This document shows, piece after piece, positions 1 through 11,900 of a DNA stretch of 64,000 nt. The DNA comes from Polytrichum commune (Eukaryota; Streptophyta; Polytrichopsida; Polytrichales; Polytrichaceae): assembly GCA_950295325.1 (NCBI GenBank), contig OX485803.1, forward strand, positions 13,268,001 to 13,332,000, given 5' to 3'. The position numbers and the translations under genes were made by a program. Position 1 is the stretch's first letter. The number at the start of each line of letters is the position of its first letter. Below the pieces are notes generated by a model. The model did not search any database. It was given only the letters and a program-made list of their open reading frames with translations, and was not told the DNA's origin.

Positions 1-2284
1 TGAGCAATTAGTGCAGCTACTCCCATGACTTTGTGATAGATTGCACATGAATTGCATTCGAAACTTTATTCGTGAGTACAAGTATGTCCTCTCTCCCATG
101 GCAAAACAATTTCACAAAAGGAAAGAAGAAAAAAAGAGGAAGTTGTCACAAAAGCGAAGCATTAACTTACCACCCGGCCATTCATGGCTCGAGTGCGGCC
201 TTCGAGTTGCGTAAGTGGAAAGGAAGAGTCTTCGTCAAGTTGTTCTCTTTACATGCGTGCCACAATCACCTTCCATTCTCAAGCATTATCATGCACTAAG
301 TGTTGTGGGTAGTAACTAAATTACATGGGAGTCATTTCTCCTACTTGTCACATATTACATGTAGTATACACATGTGGGTTCAAGTTCACCTGCGAGTGAT
401 GCTTCCTCCCCACAGTTCACATGGTCGTGATGTTTGGTGCCACGTATCACGGGGGGGGGGGGGGTGAAAACGTGGATTGTTGTGTAGAACCTAAGGATTC
501 CTAATATTGGGTAAAATTATTGCCTAAATCAATATCATAGACCCCAAAGCGGAGAAAGTTAACCATCTTCTATTGGTCATTGGTTCATTTAACCATGTGT
601 GGATTTCGTTTCTCAACACCTACCACGTGGAGGGTGCAGTAAAAACCTGACCCCTTATAGATTTGTCATTGATTCATCCTAATTTAACTTCAGTAGACTA
701 CACTAATTATCCCAATTAGTGAGGGAGGGCTAGTAGTGCATGTGGAAAATTAGTGAAGGTGATACTAAATTTCTTCCCACTACGAAATTAGTGCCACCAA
801 AAGACCCAGGAAGCATTGTTCATTTGGGCACTATTCAGTGAAAATACGATACATAGTAGCATTATTCATTGTAATAACCAAACCTATTCATCTTGGCATT
901 ATTCATTAAAAAGCGTGTGTTTGCATCTAATTTGTTTTTTTTTAATCTCTCTACAAGCACCTTAGAGCAAGTACACTCATTTTCTTGAAATGTACGGTAA
1001 ATGAGCATGTATCCATGAATTTAATATCACTCAGTAAAAAATTTCAGCCCTCACTAATTTTGAGACTTTGACGGAAAAAAAAAAATGCTTGTCTTGGAAG
1101 AAGTACCACACACACTAATTGGGATAATGAGTGTAATTCGGGGTTCATTTATTCATGTGTGGATCACCTAGCGTGGGGGTAAAAAACCTGCCCTTTACCC
1201 CTCTAGGTGTGTTGCTGATTCATCCTAATTTATTTTGCGGCACAATTCATTGTTTGTTTTACCTTTGGCGACTCCAGATGATTTCATGAACAGCTTCTGA
1301 GAAACAACAAATAAAATAAAATAATAATGAACAGATTTGAAGGAATTTGAGGGAGATCTGGTTCGAATTCGGCAAGGCTCGTGGAGAGCGTCGGATCTCA
1401 GACCATCTGGAATCCCGAATCCTAATTCCAACGGCGACATACAGATTCTGTAAGTAAAAGGTAAGAATCTAAGTAAGTATCTAACTTCTCCTTTCCTCAC
1501 GAACTTGCACCTTTTGAAGAATCCTCCCTTCCACTCGTGATGGAATTTTCACAAATGTAAAAATGAATAAAAAATATCAGAGACTGTCAAATCGTGACTA
1601 TCTGTCCTTGTCTGTGTAAAATTCTTGGGAAGATTCATCGTACAGTCATCTCCTGGGAAATTCACACAAGCGGAGACTTTGCAATGAATTTCATGTGACT
1701 GTTCCATTGCTGCATATACAAAGATTGTTTCGAAGAGTGGGGTAGTTCCAGAGAATCTTCCGAAGCAGTTCAAGTGTAAATGATCAATTTCCTTGAATGG
1801 AGGGTTAAGTGGCCGAGCTGTCATGTAATCCACCCGATCAGTTGTAACACATGATTTATCCTGCTTGCTGACAGTAATTCAGCAGACTTAGAGTCAAATA
1901 TAATCGGCTGCATTGCGCTCGTACAACTACCTGAGCTGACTCTTGTCTTTCCGATGCAGATTCATGGAGTGTGAGCAGCATCTTGAGAAAGAAGGAATCT
2001 TCCCATCCACATAAATTCACCTTCACCTCCCACTCTTCCTTCCTCACGGTTTAGTGTTGGTTGCAAGATCTTGGTTGAAGGTTTTGCACGCAGCTCCGGC
2101 ATTTCCATTCGTTAGATAGTTAGCATGGGGTGTTAACAAGCTGACGTGACTGTATATTCAAGCAACTCCTGGAATGGCTGAATCTGCATTAGACATGATC
2201 TACGAGCCATCCTTCACTCATGTGATCGGATGCTTTGTTCAATGCACTCGTACACACTTTCAATTCCTCAGCAACGACTATTCA
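1..2284. other. Intergenic, no supported gene
   Basis: Only short ORFs without recognisable domains. It holds a G14 run at 451-464, an inverted-repeat element at about 694-1137 and a flanking direct repeat; the remainder (1240-2284) shows nothing I can name. Confidence 0.6.
694..1137. mobile_element. TIR element (family with TACACTAATTATCCCA ends)
   Basis: The left end ACTACACTAATTATCCCAAT (about 697-716) is matched in inverse orientation at about 1111-1136. The same terminus occurs in the intron element at 5828-6063. The interior has no ORF. About 100 bp just outside each end form a degenerate direct repeat (578-690 and 1141-1235), so the mobile unit may be larger than marked. Confidence 0.5.
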
Positions 2285-2902
2285 TTCTTACAGTACATAT
2301 AGAGGCACCTTTAGATTGAGTCCGAGGAGTGATTACTTCACCTCCTAGCTAATTCTTTTGATGTAGCTCCTCATTTTTCTTTTCTTCTTCGTCTTCTTCG
2401 CTGCCAAAATGGTGGTGATTGTATTGGCGATACATCTTTCCATGCATCAGTAGCTGCACGGCTTATGATATTCTGGCTGCGAATCTGAACAGACACGCTC
2501 GTTCATGTGACCTTCTCCTTCCTAGAATCGAAGCGAGCCCTGGAATTTTTATTTTGTATTTTAAAATCTCTCAGATACTCTTCTTTGTACATTGTAGATA
2601 GTTGCAGATTACTGCATTGCAAAACATCATCATCATCATCGTCATAAACTCCAATGCTCATTCATCAGATTTTGTTTGCATCTCTCTCTTGAAACTGTGT
2701 CGAAGCTGGTCAGCAGGTTCAATTCGGAGGTGAGATGTTGTTGCAGCAAAGCCGTGTCCAGGTTGAGTCACGTGAACCGAGTCTGAGTCCTAAGGATTGG
2801 TGAATTACATCCCTCGGGCAAGAATTAGCCAAGTGTGTCTTTCAGACACATGTATGCGGTGATTGAATTTGTTGCAGTGGAATTCAATCCACGCCAGCAG
2901 AA
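2285..2902 (+). promoter_or_regulatory. Probable promoter/5' leader of the YihQ-like gene
   Basis: A TATA-like TACATATAGA is at about 2295. A pyrimidine-rich stretch of TTCTTC repeats (2367-2402) typical of plant 5' leaders follows, then a CAT-trinucleotide run (2627-2642) and a CACGTG G-box at 2769. Short ATGs occur before 2903, so upstream ORFs may be present. The exact start of transcription is not visible. Confidence 0.35.
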
Positions 2903-5900
2903 ATGGCGAGGGATGATCATCGCCACCGAGCTCAGGTTCCTTCTCGCCGCCTTCACAACCCTTTTCCACCGGAACCGAAGGGGTTAACATTCCTGGAGGG
3001 CCACCTGCACTTCGACCCGGAGGTTTTACCTTCCCAGAAATTCAAAGCAGGAAATCATTTCACCGTCTCATGGGACACCACTAATGGAGTTCTATCTGTT
3101 TCGCATCGAAGCGAACCGGATCGAGTGCTATGGGCCACACCATCACGGGGATCATCCTTCCTGTCAGCTGCACTGGGGGAATCCACCATTCACGAAAGCC
3201 GAGGCTCCTACTCCCTCCATGACAAGGTGGACCTGCTGTGCACACACCAAACCATCCAAGACATCTGCGTAACAAGAGCTCACAAGGTTAAGCAAACTCC
3301 AACAAATTCCATCAACGCTTCTCCGTCTCCAACTGCTCATGTAGCTGTGGACCCTGATGGCACCGCCTTGGAGGGTGATGATGGTGATGTGGTGGTAGTC
3401 AGTGGATGGTTGTACTCAGATTGTGAGACGGCATCGGAGGAGCTAAGGCGACATAACTGTGAGGAGTTAGCTCAATTGGATAATGATGATGATGAGTGTG
3501 GAAGTCCGTTTGAAAGGATGTCATATTTACGGTGGTTTGGATTCGGTGCGCGCAACAGAGGAGAGAGTTTTGGTGTGCGGTACAGGTTGGTGTTCTCCGG
3601 GAAGAGAGATCACCAGCTAGGGTTTCATGTGGAGCTCGATGATCCGGTGAAGACGAAGATGATGATGAATGTGGAAGGTCATCATAGCAGAAGATTTGCG
3701 CATGAGCCACCTGAAGAGCTATGGTTATGGTCCAAGGAGCCTCGGTCTGCATTTCGAGGAGGGCTAGCCGATCAGAGCATCAACTACAACAAGAGGTGGA
3801 GTGACAAGCTTGTCACATTTCGGAGACAATCTCTTAAGAAAAGCTATTCGTCCGTAGAGGGAGTTTTGGGAAGGCTAACCCTCGGAGGAGACGATGATGA
3901 TGATGATGATGATGATGATGTTGTGGTTGACGATGTGGTGCCACGGTTGAACCGTGTGTTGCTCACATACATGTCCCACCCGGATGAGAGATTCTTCGGA
4001 TTCGGAGAGCAATTCTCGTGTTTCGACATGAAGGGGAAGAGGGTTCCGATCATGGTGCAGGAACAGGGATTGGGGAGAGGCGATCAGCCCATCACTGCGG
4101 CCGCTAATCTGGTGGCATACAGGTAACACTTGAATGGCCGCCATAGCCAACCCTAATTTATACTTCTGGTGCAAAGTCGACCGTGAGTCTTCTCTCTACC
4201 GATCGAGCTCGAGCTCATTGGCCTCAGACGCTCACGCAAAGGACTGTAGAATATTCCTACTTTCAAATGTTGTCGAGTTGTTCCATAGGTAAGCAAGCCT
4301 GTGAATCTTCGACCAAAGCTACCTATGTCACTTACTTTGACAATCTGGTGAGTTTGATGAAGAATTACGTCGTAACCAAGTGATTCAGAGTTGCATGAGT
4401 AAAATCAGTTGGCAAATAGAGCCATCCGGAAACTGTGGGTTTGATCCTTCTTTGAGAAAACTTGTCGTGCATCGCTGCCTATTTTTGAAAGTTGGGTGAA
4501 ACTTTTCAGACCTCCTCTTTCCATCTCTCATGTGCAGGCCACACACATTCAAAAGCTCCGGGTTTGAAGCGGAGTTTGGTAAGCCAAGGTTTAAAGACTT
4601 TCGGCCTTGACATGTGTCTAATTCCTAAGAGTTTGATTTCAAGGTTGGTCCCTCTTTCATGGGGCATAAATGTCCGTTTTCGATTCCAATCCAAGACGGC
4701 GGTTTTGTAAAGCTTAAAACCTCCGTTTCCGATCGGAGTTGGAAACGGACAGTTATAACCCCCAAAAAAGAAGATGGAGCAACCTTGAAACCAAGCTCCT
4801 TGAAGTTGGGCACAAGTCAAGGTTGAAACTCTTTTACCTTTTGGTTTACCAAACACCGTTTCAAACCTAGCGTTCTTGACCGTGTGTTGACCTCCCCTTC
4901 AAACATTGAGAGAATTCTAGGTTTTAAAATAGGTTATGTGCATGGGGCCCGCCGTCCTAACTCTTGGATCAAGTTATGAAAACCTAGCTCGGCCAATTCA
5001 TCCTAGTAAGACAAGCTAGAAAACCAGTTCTTAATAGGCCGGCACCACTCTGTGTATGGTAATTCAAGCATTAAGAAAACTTGCATGACTTTCTGTTAAC
5101 TCCCATAACTCATGGTTTGGGACTAAACCCATGGTAACTTCATCTGCTTTACTGTACAAATAACTCTAGTTCAATGTCAAGAATCGATCAGAATGCTAAT
5201 TTAATTGTTTGGACGGATTAAACCCTTTTTGGCTTTCTTCAGGGCGGGAGGCGATTGGCATACCACATATGCACCGTCGCCGCATTACATGACGTCTGAT
5301 ATGAACTCAGTCTACTTGGAGGGCTATGAGCATTCCATATTCGACCTCACACGGCCAGACCGCCTGCAGATTCAAGTACCTGCTCTTTCCCTGCGACGAA
5401 AATGCACCATTTCTTCTTCTTCTTCTTCTTCTTCAATGCATCATATACACATTGTGTTCTATTTGTCATTTGTTACAAAATATCACTTTGACCTACCTCG
5501 ACTTGAACATTTTGGGACGGTTGAAAGTTGATATGAAGCACTGTCAGTGCCACCTCGTCGAGTATGGGCACAATTGTGTGCGAGGAGAGTCAGTGCACTT
5601 GTAATAATAAGTGGTGTAAAATAAGTTGTGTGAACACCAGTTATAGCACAAGATTAAATAATCACCAACATCAATTTTCTTTTAAAAAACAATTAATTTG
5701 TCCCATGCTAGGTTTCTATGAGAAGGTTAATGTGGGTTGAAAATCAATGTGGCCCACATTAATGCTCATTATGCGAATTAACATAGACTCCAGAAAATAA
5801 CTATGGCCCCCATATATAGGACTACTTAGTGTACTACACTAATTATCCCATATACTGTGTGTCACTATACAGAGTTACACACTGCAATAACATCTTACTC

Positions 5901-8900
5901 AAGAACTCAATTTGTACTAACAAATCTCAATTGGTTGTTCGGACATCATAGAACAAAATTGACTTTGCTTAGTAAAATATTACATTCTCATTAAATTAGG
6001 TATAGCACTTTGGAATTCCAAATAGTAACACGCACTAAATGGGATAATCAGTGTAGTGCAGTCACCGGGGAGTTTTTGGGCATAATCGGTCGATATCCTA
6101 GTGTTCGCAAGTCCAAACTGTGCAACCAGTCACATGCTGACATCTTCCTGTTTTGCTTTATTAATTTGGGGCAAATTCCATAGATTCCTCTAAATGATGG
6201 GTACTTTTCCTGAACAAAAGTCTTGAACTTCAATCGGTTATTGCATTTCTTATACTCAACCGGTTCATTTACAACTACAATGTTTTGACCAGTGTCGTCG
6301 GTTGATTCTCCCTGTTCATTGGTGTAGAGTTAGTGGCACGTAGGTTATAAGTTCTGAGCATGGATGAATTAGTCGTGTCCTATTTGGGTAAAAAAGGTAC
6401 AGCAACATGCAACTCCGAATGCTAATCCGCATTATTCCGACAAAGAAACAGTGTAGGCAGTTGATTCTCTCTGCTCAGTGGTGTAGAGTAAGTGGCACTT
6501 AGGTAATAAGTTCTGAGCATGGGCGACTTAGTCGTGTCCTATTTGGGTAATAAAAAAGCTATAGCAACACGCAACTCAGAATGGTAATCCACACTGATTA
6601 GACCCAAAAAAAACAGTGTTCTACCTGTTCGTTGGTGTAGAGTTAGTGGGCACTTAAGGTGATGAATTCTGAGCATGGGTGAATTCATCTTCATCTTTAT
6701 CTTCACACTAAGTAGACCCAAAAACAGTGTTCTGCCAGTTTGTTGGTGTAGAGTGAGTGGGCAGTTAAGGTGATGAGTTCTGAGCATGGGTGAATTCATC
6801 TTCCTCTTCATCTTCACACTAATTAGACCCAAAAACAGTGTTCTGCCCGTTCGTTGGTGTAGAGTGAGTGGGCAGTTAAGGTGATGAGTTCTGAGCATGG
6901 GTGAATTTATCTTCCTCTTCATCTTCACACTAAGTAGACACAAAAACAGTGTTTTTCCCGTTCGTTGGTGTAGAGTGAGTGCGCAGTGAAGGTGATGAAT
7001 TGTGAGCATGGGTGAAGTCATCTTCCTCTTCATCTTCATCTTCACACTAAGTAGACACAAAAACAGTGTTCTCCCCGTTCGCTAGTGTAGAGTGAGTGGG
7101 CAGTGAAGGTGATGAGTTGTGAGCATGGGTGAATTCATGTTCATCTCCATCTTCATTTTCATGTTGATCGTGATCCCAGGTGCACGCGGAGTCCATGAGG
7201 GGGCGGATCGTGCACGGGGGCACCCCCGCGGAGCTCATCGCGGAGTACACGGGCGCCGTGGGGCGCATGCGCGAGCTGCCCGCGTGGGCGCTGAAGGGGG
7301 CCATGGTGGGCATGCAAGGCGGCCCGGCTCAAGTGCGCACGGTGTGGAACCAACTGGAGGCGCTGGACGTGCCTCTCTCCGCTTTCTGGTTACAGGTACG
7401 TTTATTAATTCTTCCTTCCTTAACCCATGCATGCCACCCCCACTCACTACCCATTCACCCAGCTCATTGTGACATCGGAACTGCTTGAGGCAGGCACCGG
7501 TGGAAGATTTGGGCGAACCAACCCATACACCCCTTCCTTCCTTGCTGGATGCCTAAACCTTTGCCTCCAAGGAACCAGTGTATTGGTTGGTTCGCCCCAG
7601 CCCTAGACGTGCCTCTCTCTGCTCTCTGATTACATGTAAACTATTAACCCCGACCTACGACCCAATCATCCAGCTCGTCATAACATCTGAATTGCTAGAG
7701 AGAGAGAGAGATCATCTACGAGTGCGCCTCTCGTTCATTCAGCAGGAAAACCCTGAAATGGTGTGCAGTGTGGAGGTTACTTTTTTGAAGTTGATTTGAC
7801 ACTGGGATGATTGGCTTTGAGGACCCCGAATTAGTGTACTTGAGGTCATTTGAGATGAATCGGCGACAAACTTACAAGGAGGTCTAGTCTTTTTTTCAGT
7901 TGGATGGATGATAGGTATGCTCCTATACAATGATTTCTCTCTCTCCAGGTTTAGTATAGGACGTTCTACGTCCGTTTTTACTAAGTGTCGGGTTGTCATG
8001 CTCAAATAAAGGAGACTAACTTCACTACATGTTGTTGATATTTGAAGACGTAGTCCAATTTCTTTAAAACATGTGTCATTATGATGTTTGCTCTTTGATC
8101 TTCACTGAACCACTTACCAATCAACTATAGGGGTCCGATTAAGAAAATGAGCCACTTAAGACCCATCTACGTTACCATAGTGGCGTCTGGTTCATTACAT
8201 TTGAATGTTGAAAGCTAATTTTCACACTGGATTGAACATGGTCTTGACCAATGTGGACTCCATGTCAAGACCACCAAAAGAAATCCAAGCATCTCTCAAA
8301 TTGTAACAAGTGTCCTTAACTTTCCAGATGTCTTTCAGATTCCATTGAAGTAGCACTGTTAATTGTTTTCAGCATCTGAGAGTTTTATTCCACAAACTGA
8401 GGGTCAAGGTATACCTAACTGAAGAATGTTTTAGTGAATCAGGATTCGTGTTTCTCATACAACCCTAAATACCTTCAGTTGATGGCCTCTGTTCCACAGG
8501 ATTGGGTTGGGCAGAGGAAGACGAGCATTGGGTGGCAGCTATGGTGGAACTGGGAGGTGGACCAGGACCACTACCCAGGCTGGGAGAAATTGGTGGCTGA
8601 TCTCAAGTTTTGTGGCGTGCGGACAATGACATATTTCAACCCTTTCATTGTTCCAGTAAGTCTACTGATTGCTCGATTGCAAAAACAAGAAAAAAAACAC
8701 GAAAACAATAATGCAATCAGAAGATAAATTACCGTCAAGATTTGACACTTCAAAACAGCTTGCCAGTAAATTCAACCTCTCCATCAGTGTATCCAGCTTC
8801 ATTGTTAAGGTAGATGTGCCTAATTCAATTACTGTCTTATATTCGGACACCTACAGTTTTTGAGTGGTCTATGGTTTGGTGTGGCTCCAAGAGCGGATGC

Positions 8901-11900
8901 CAAAAGACATGTGTTTAAAAAAGGGATTTGAACTATCCGACCGAAACGTGATAACCATTCTAAGTTCAATAGTCAATATTATTTATTTATTCATTTATTC
9001 ATTTATTTATGGGGGGAGCTTATATCAGCATTTAATGAGCACCAAAAATTTTCACTTTGATAACAAATAAGATATTCATATGAGCTCCGAAAATTATGAG
9101 GAAAGTGGCTACAGCTTCAATTTGAATTTGCTAACCATTTCGTACTAATCATGAATTTCCATATCCTAGGAGAAGTGGGCTAGTTGGAAAAAGTAACCAT
9201 TTAAGACTCATCTATCTTACATGATAAAAGCAAACACGTCCATCGGGATTCACATTGAACCCTGAGTTTGACATTCAAGACGCACACATGCTAGAAGTTA
9301 GTCTCCTTTACCAAATCACGGGACTTCGAGAGCCTTTCCCAAAATTCAAAACGTGTCTCTGTGATGACAAACAAGAGGGCCTAAAAATCGGTTACTTACC
9401 TTAATCAGACACCCATCTTTGAGTTGTGTGTGGTTAGGTGTGGATGAAAGAACGTACACAAAAAAGACAGCATGTGTTCAAATCATTAGAGATCGGACTC
9501 CTACATACTCAAAATTTGTTTAACTATTGTAGACTCAGAAGTGAACAACACCGGAGGGACTTATAAGATCACCAGATCATGAGAAAGAGAACCTTCACTT
9601 TTGATAATGAACAAGGTAACCAGACGAACATCAAAAACTCATGAGGGAAAGCGCCAACGCCCCTGATTCGGATTTGCTAAAACCATCTCGCACTAATCGC
9701 GTGCGTGTTGCACATCGTAAATGAAAAGTGCCTGTTTTTAGGCCCAGTTGCCAGACTTACGCTCCATTCTCATTCTCAGTCTCAGTCTCATTAATATTCT
9801 TGGTGGGTTCTCAGACAGATGAGAAGCCTAACAGGCAAGGCAACCTGTTTGATGAGGCGAAAGAGAAAGGGTTGCTGATATCGGACACGTCCGGAGCCCC
9901 ATACATGATTCCCAACACCAGCTTCGAGGCTGCCATGATGGACCTGACGAACCCAGAAACTCGAAAGTGGATCAAGGGCCTCATGTACAAAATGGCCAAG
10001 ACCGGCGTGCGCGGATGGATGGCTGATTTCGGGGAGTCCCTTCCGTTTGATTCTTGCCTCCATTCAGGTAAACAGTTTTCTTTGGACACATACATGACCG
10101 ATAACTTCCAATAAAACTGCTCACGACTTGAGCACTTCTGTACAAGGATTGTGAATTCGCTATCAAAGAAGACATCATGTGTTATTTCGGATGCTTTTCT
10201 CCCTGCACCCACACCGCAATTAGTGCGAGATAAGTAGGTAGCAACTCCAAATCGTGTCCGTAACCATCTGCGGAGTTCATATGAATACATTATCTGGAAT
10301 TCTCGAAGTGAAGATTCTTTGTGCTCATTAAAGTGGTCATGTAGGTCCTCTCCAACATGTCAAGCTTGAAACGATTAGCATATTTTGAGCACCGAGTCTA
10401 ATCTCTTCTTGAGCACATGATGCCTTTTTGGTGTCTGTCCTTAGATTTACACTTAACCACAAACCACTCTACTATAGGTGTCCAAATTATTGCTATGTTG
10501 GAATCAGGCATGTCTAGCTTACCTAACCACGCCATCAAGGTATAACTGTTGGGTTTAGAAATTTGATGACATGGAGACTTGAAATGTATCTAATTTTAGA
10601 TTTATTATTCTTGTTGTTTGCTAATCAAGATTCCTCCCCATAGCTCATGGTTGGGTCATTTCTGCCATTACATTCTCCTCTAGAAATTCAAGACTGCTAC
10701 ATCAGCAACACCAAATCAACATTCACGTAAAACCAAGTATGTTTTGTAGATGTTTACATGGTCTACAACATACTATTCTTAAATAGCGTATTTAGGTTCT
10801 GGTGCAAAATGTAAAAAATCCTAGGTAATCTAGATAACTTATGAATCAGTCCATTGGGGACGCACCTCTTTGCATGAATCTTGGTAGATTCAAAGAAGGC
10901 TTTTGTGTCTATCCGAAGATAAGGCATCAACAATAAGGTTTTGAGTGATGAGAGCTATTGCCACTTTTCTAAGCTTATCCTCAGCATTCACGCATGTGCT
11001 CAAGGACCTTAAACTTCTACTCTTGAACCTATAATTTGAAAGAGGGCCATGAAACTCTTTTACATGGTTATAGATGTTCTAAAAAGTCAGAGAAGAGGGT
11101 TGAAGGTCCTAACCATTATTTTAATGTTTTTCTTCATTTTGATTCCAATCAGGTGAAGACCCTGCCATTGCTCACAACAGGTACCCAGAGATGTGGGCAG
11201 AACTAAACCGCGAATTCGTCGAAGAGTGGGAGCAAGAGCAATACAAATCCATAAAAGAGCAGGCAAAGTTGAACCCACCAATGACTTCCAGTGTGGTGAA
11301 GGAGAGTGTCACAAAACGTGTTGGTGAGGAGGAGATTTTTTATAACGATGACGACGACGAAGAAGGCGAAGAAAAACTGGTTTTCTTCATGCGGGCAGGC
11401 TACCGGGGGAGTCCAAGATGGGCCACATTGTTTTGGGCTGGGGACCAAATGGTAAGCTGGCAAAGACACGATGGCATCAAGAGCGCAGTCACGGCTTTGC
11501 TTACGAGTGGATTGAGCGGTTACGCCTTCAACCACAGTGACATTGGAGGCTATTGTACAGTGGACCTACCTTTCATGCATTACCAACGCACTGAGGAGCT
11601 TTTGTTGAGGTGGATGGAGCTCAATGCATTCTCGGTCATCTTCCGCACACACGAGGTAAACCCCCACCTCCATAACATCGCCCTCCTCAATGTCAATCCC
11701 TCTCTTATTACCTGAAACCCTAGGGAACGGATGTGTTCTCAGTGTAAATCTCCCTCTTTTGTTGTCACATTCCCCTCCCATATATCATGGGTTTTGACAT
11801 TAAAGTAATCCACCACCAAAGAATTCAATCCACACACTCGCACACATCACGTAGTCATCGTTGTAATTATTGTCATTCTTTGCATTGTTGAATTTATTTA

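Noticed and set aside
1355-1400. GGTTCGAATTC resembling a tRNA T-arm
   Set aside because: The flanks do not form acceptor or anticodon stems.
1225-1833. Minus-strand ORFs upstream of the YihQ-like gene
   Set aside because: No conserved motif, no matching splice structure and composition like the surrounding non-coding DNA.
6539-7060. 173-codon minus-strand ORF with an internally repetitive protein
   Set aside because: It is the translation of the intron 2 minisatellite; the periodicity is of the DNA repeat, with no domain.
7119-7488. Long GC-rich open frames overlapping exon 3 on both strands
   Set aside because: Only the frame giving VHAESMRGRIVHGG...FWLQ matches GH31 and fits splice phases; the others are shadows of a GC-rich exon.
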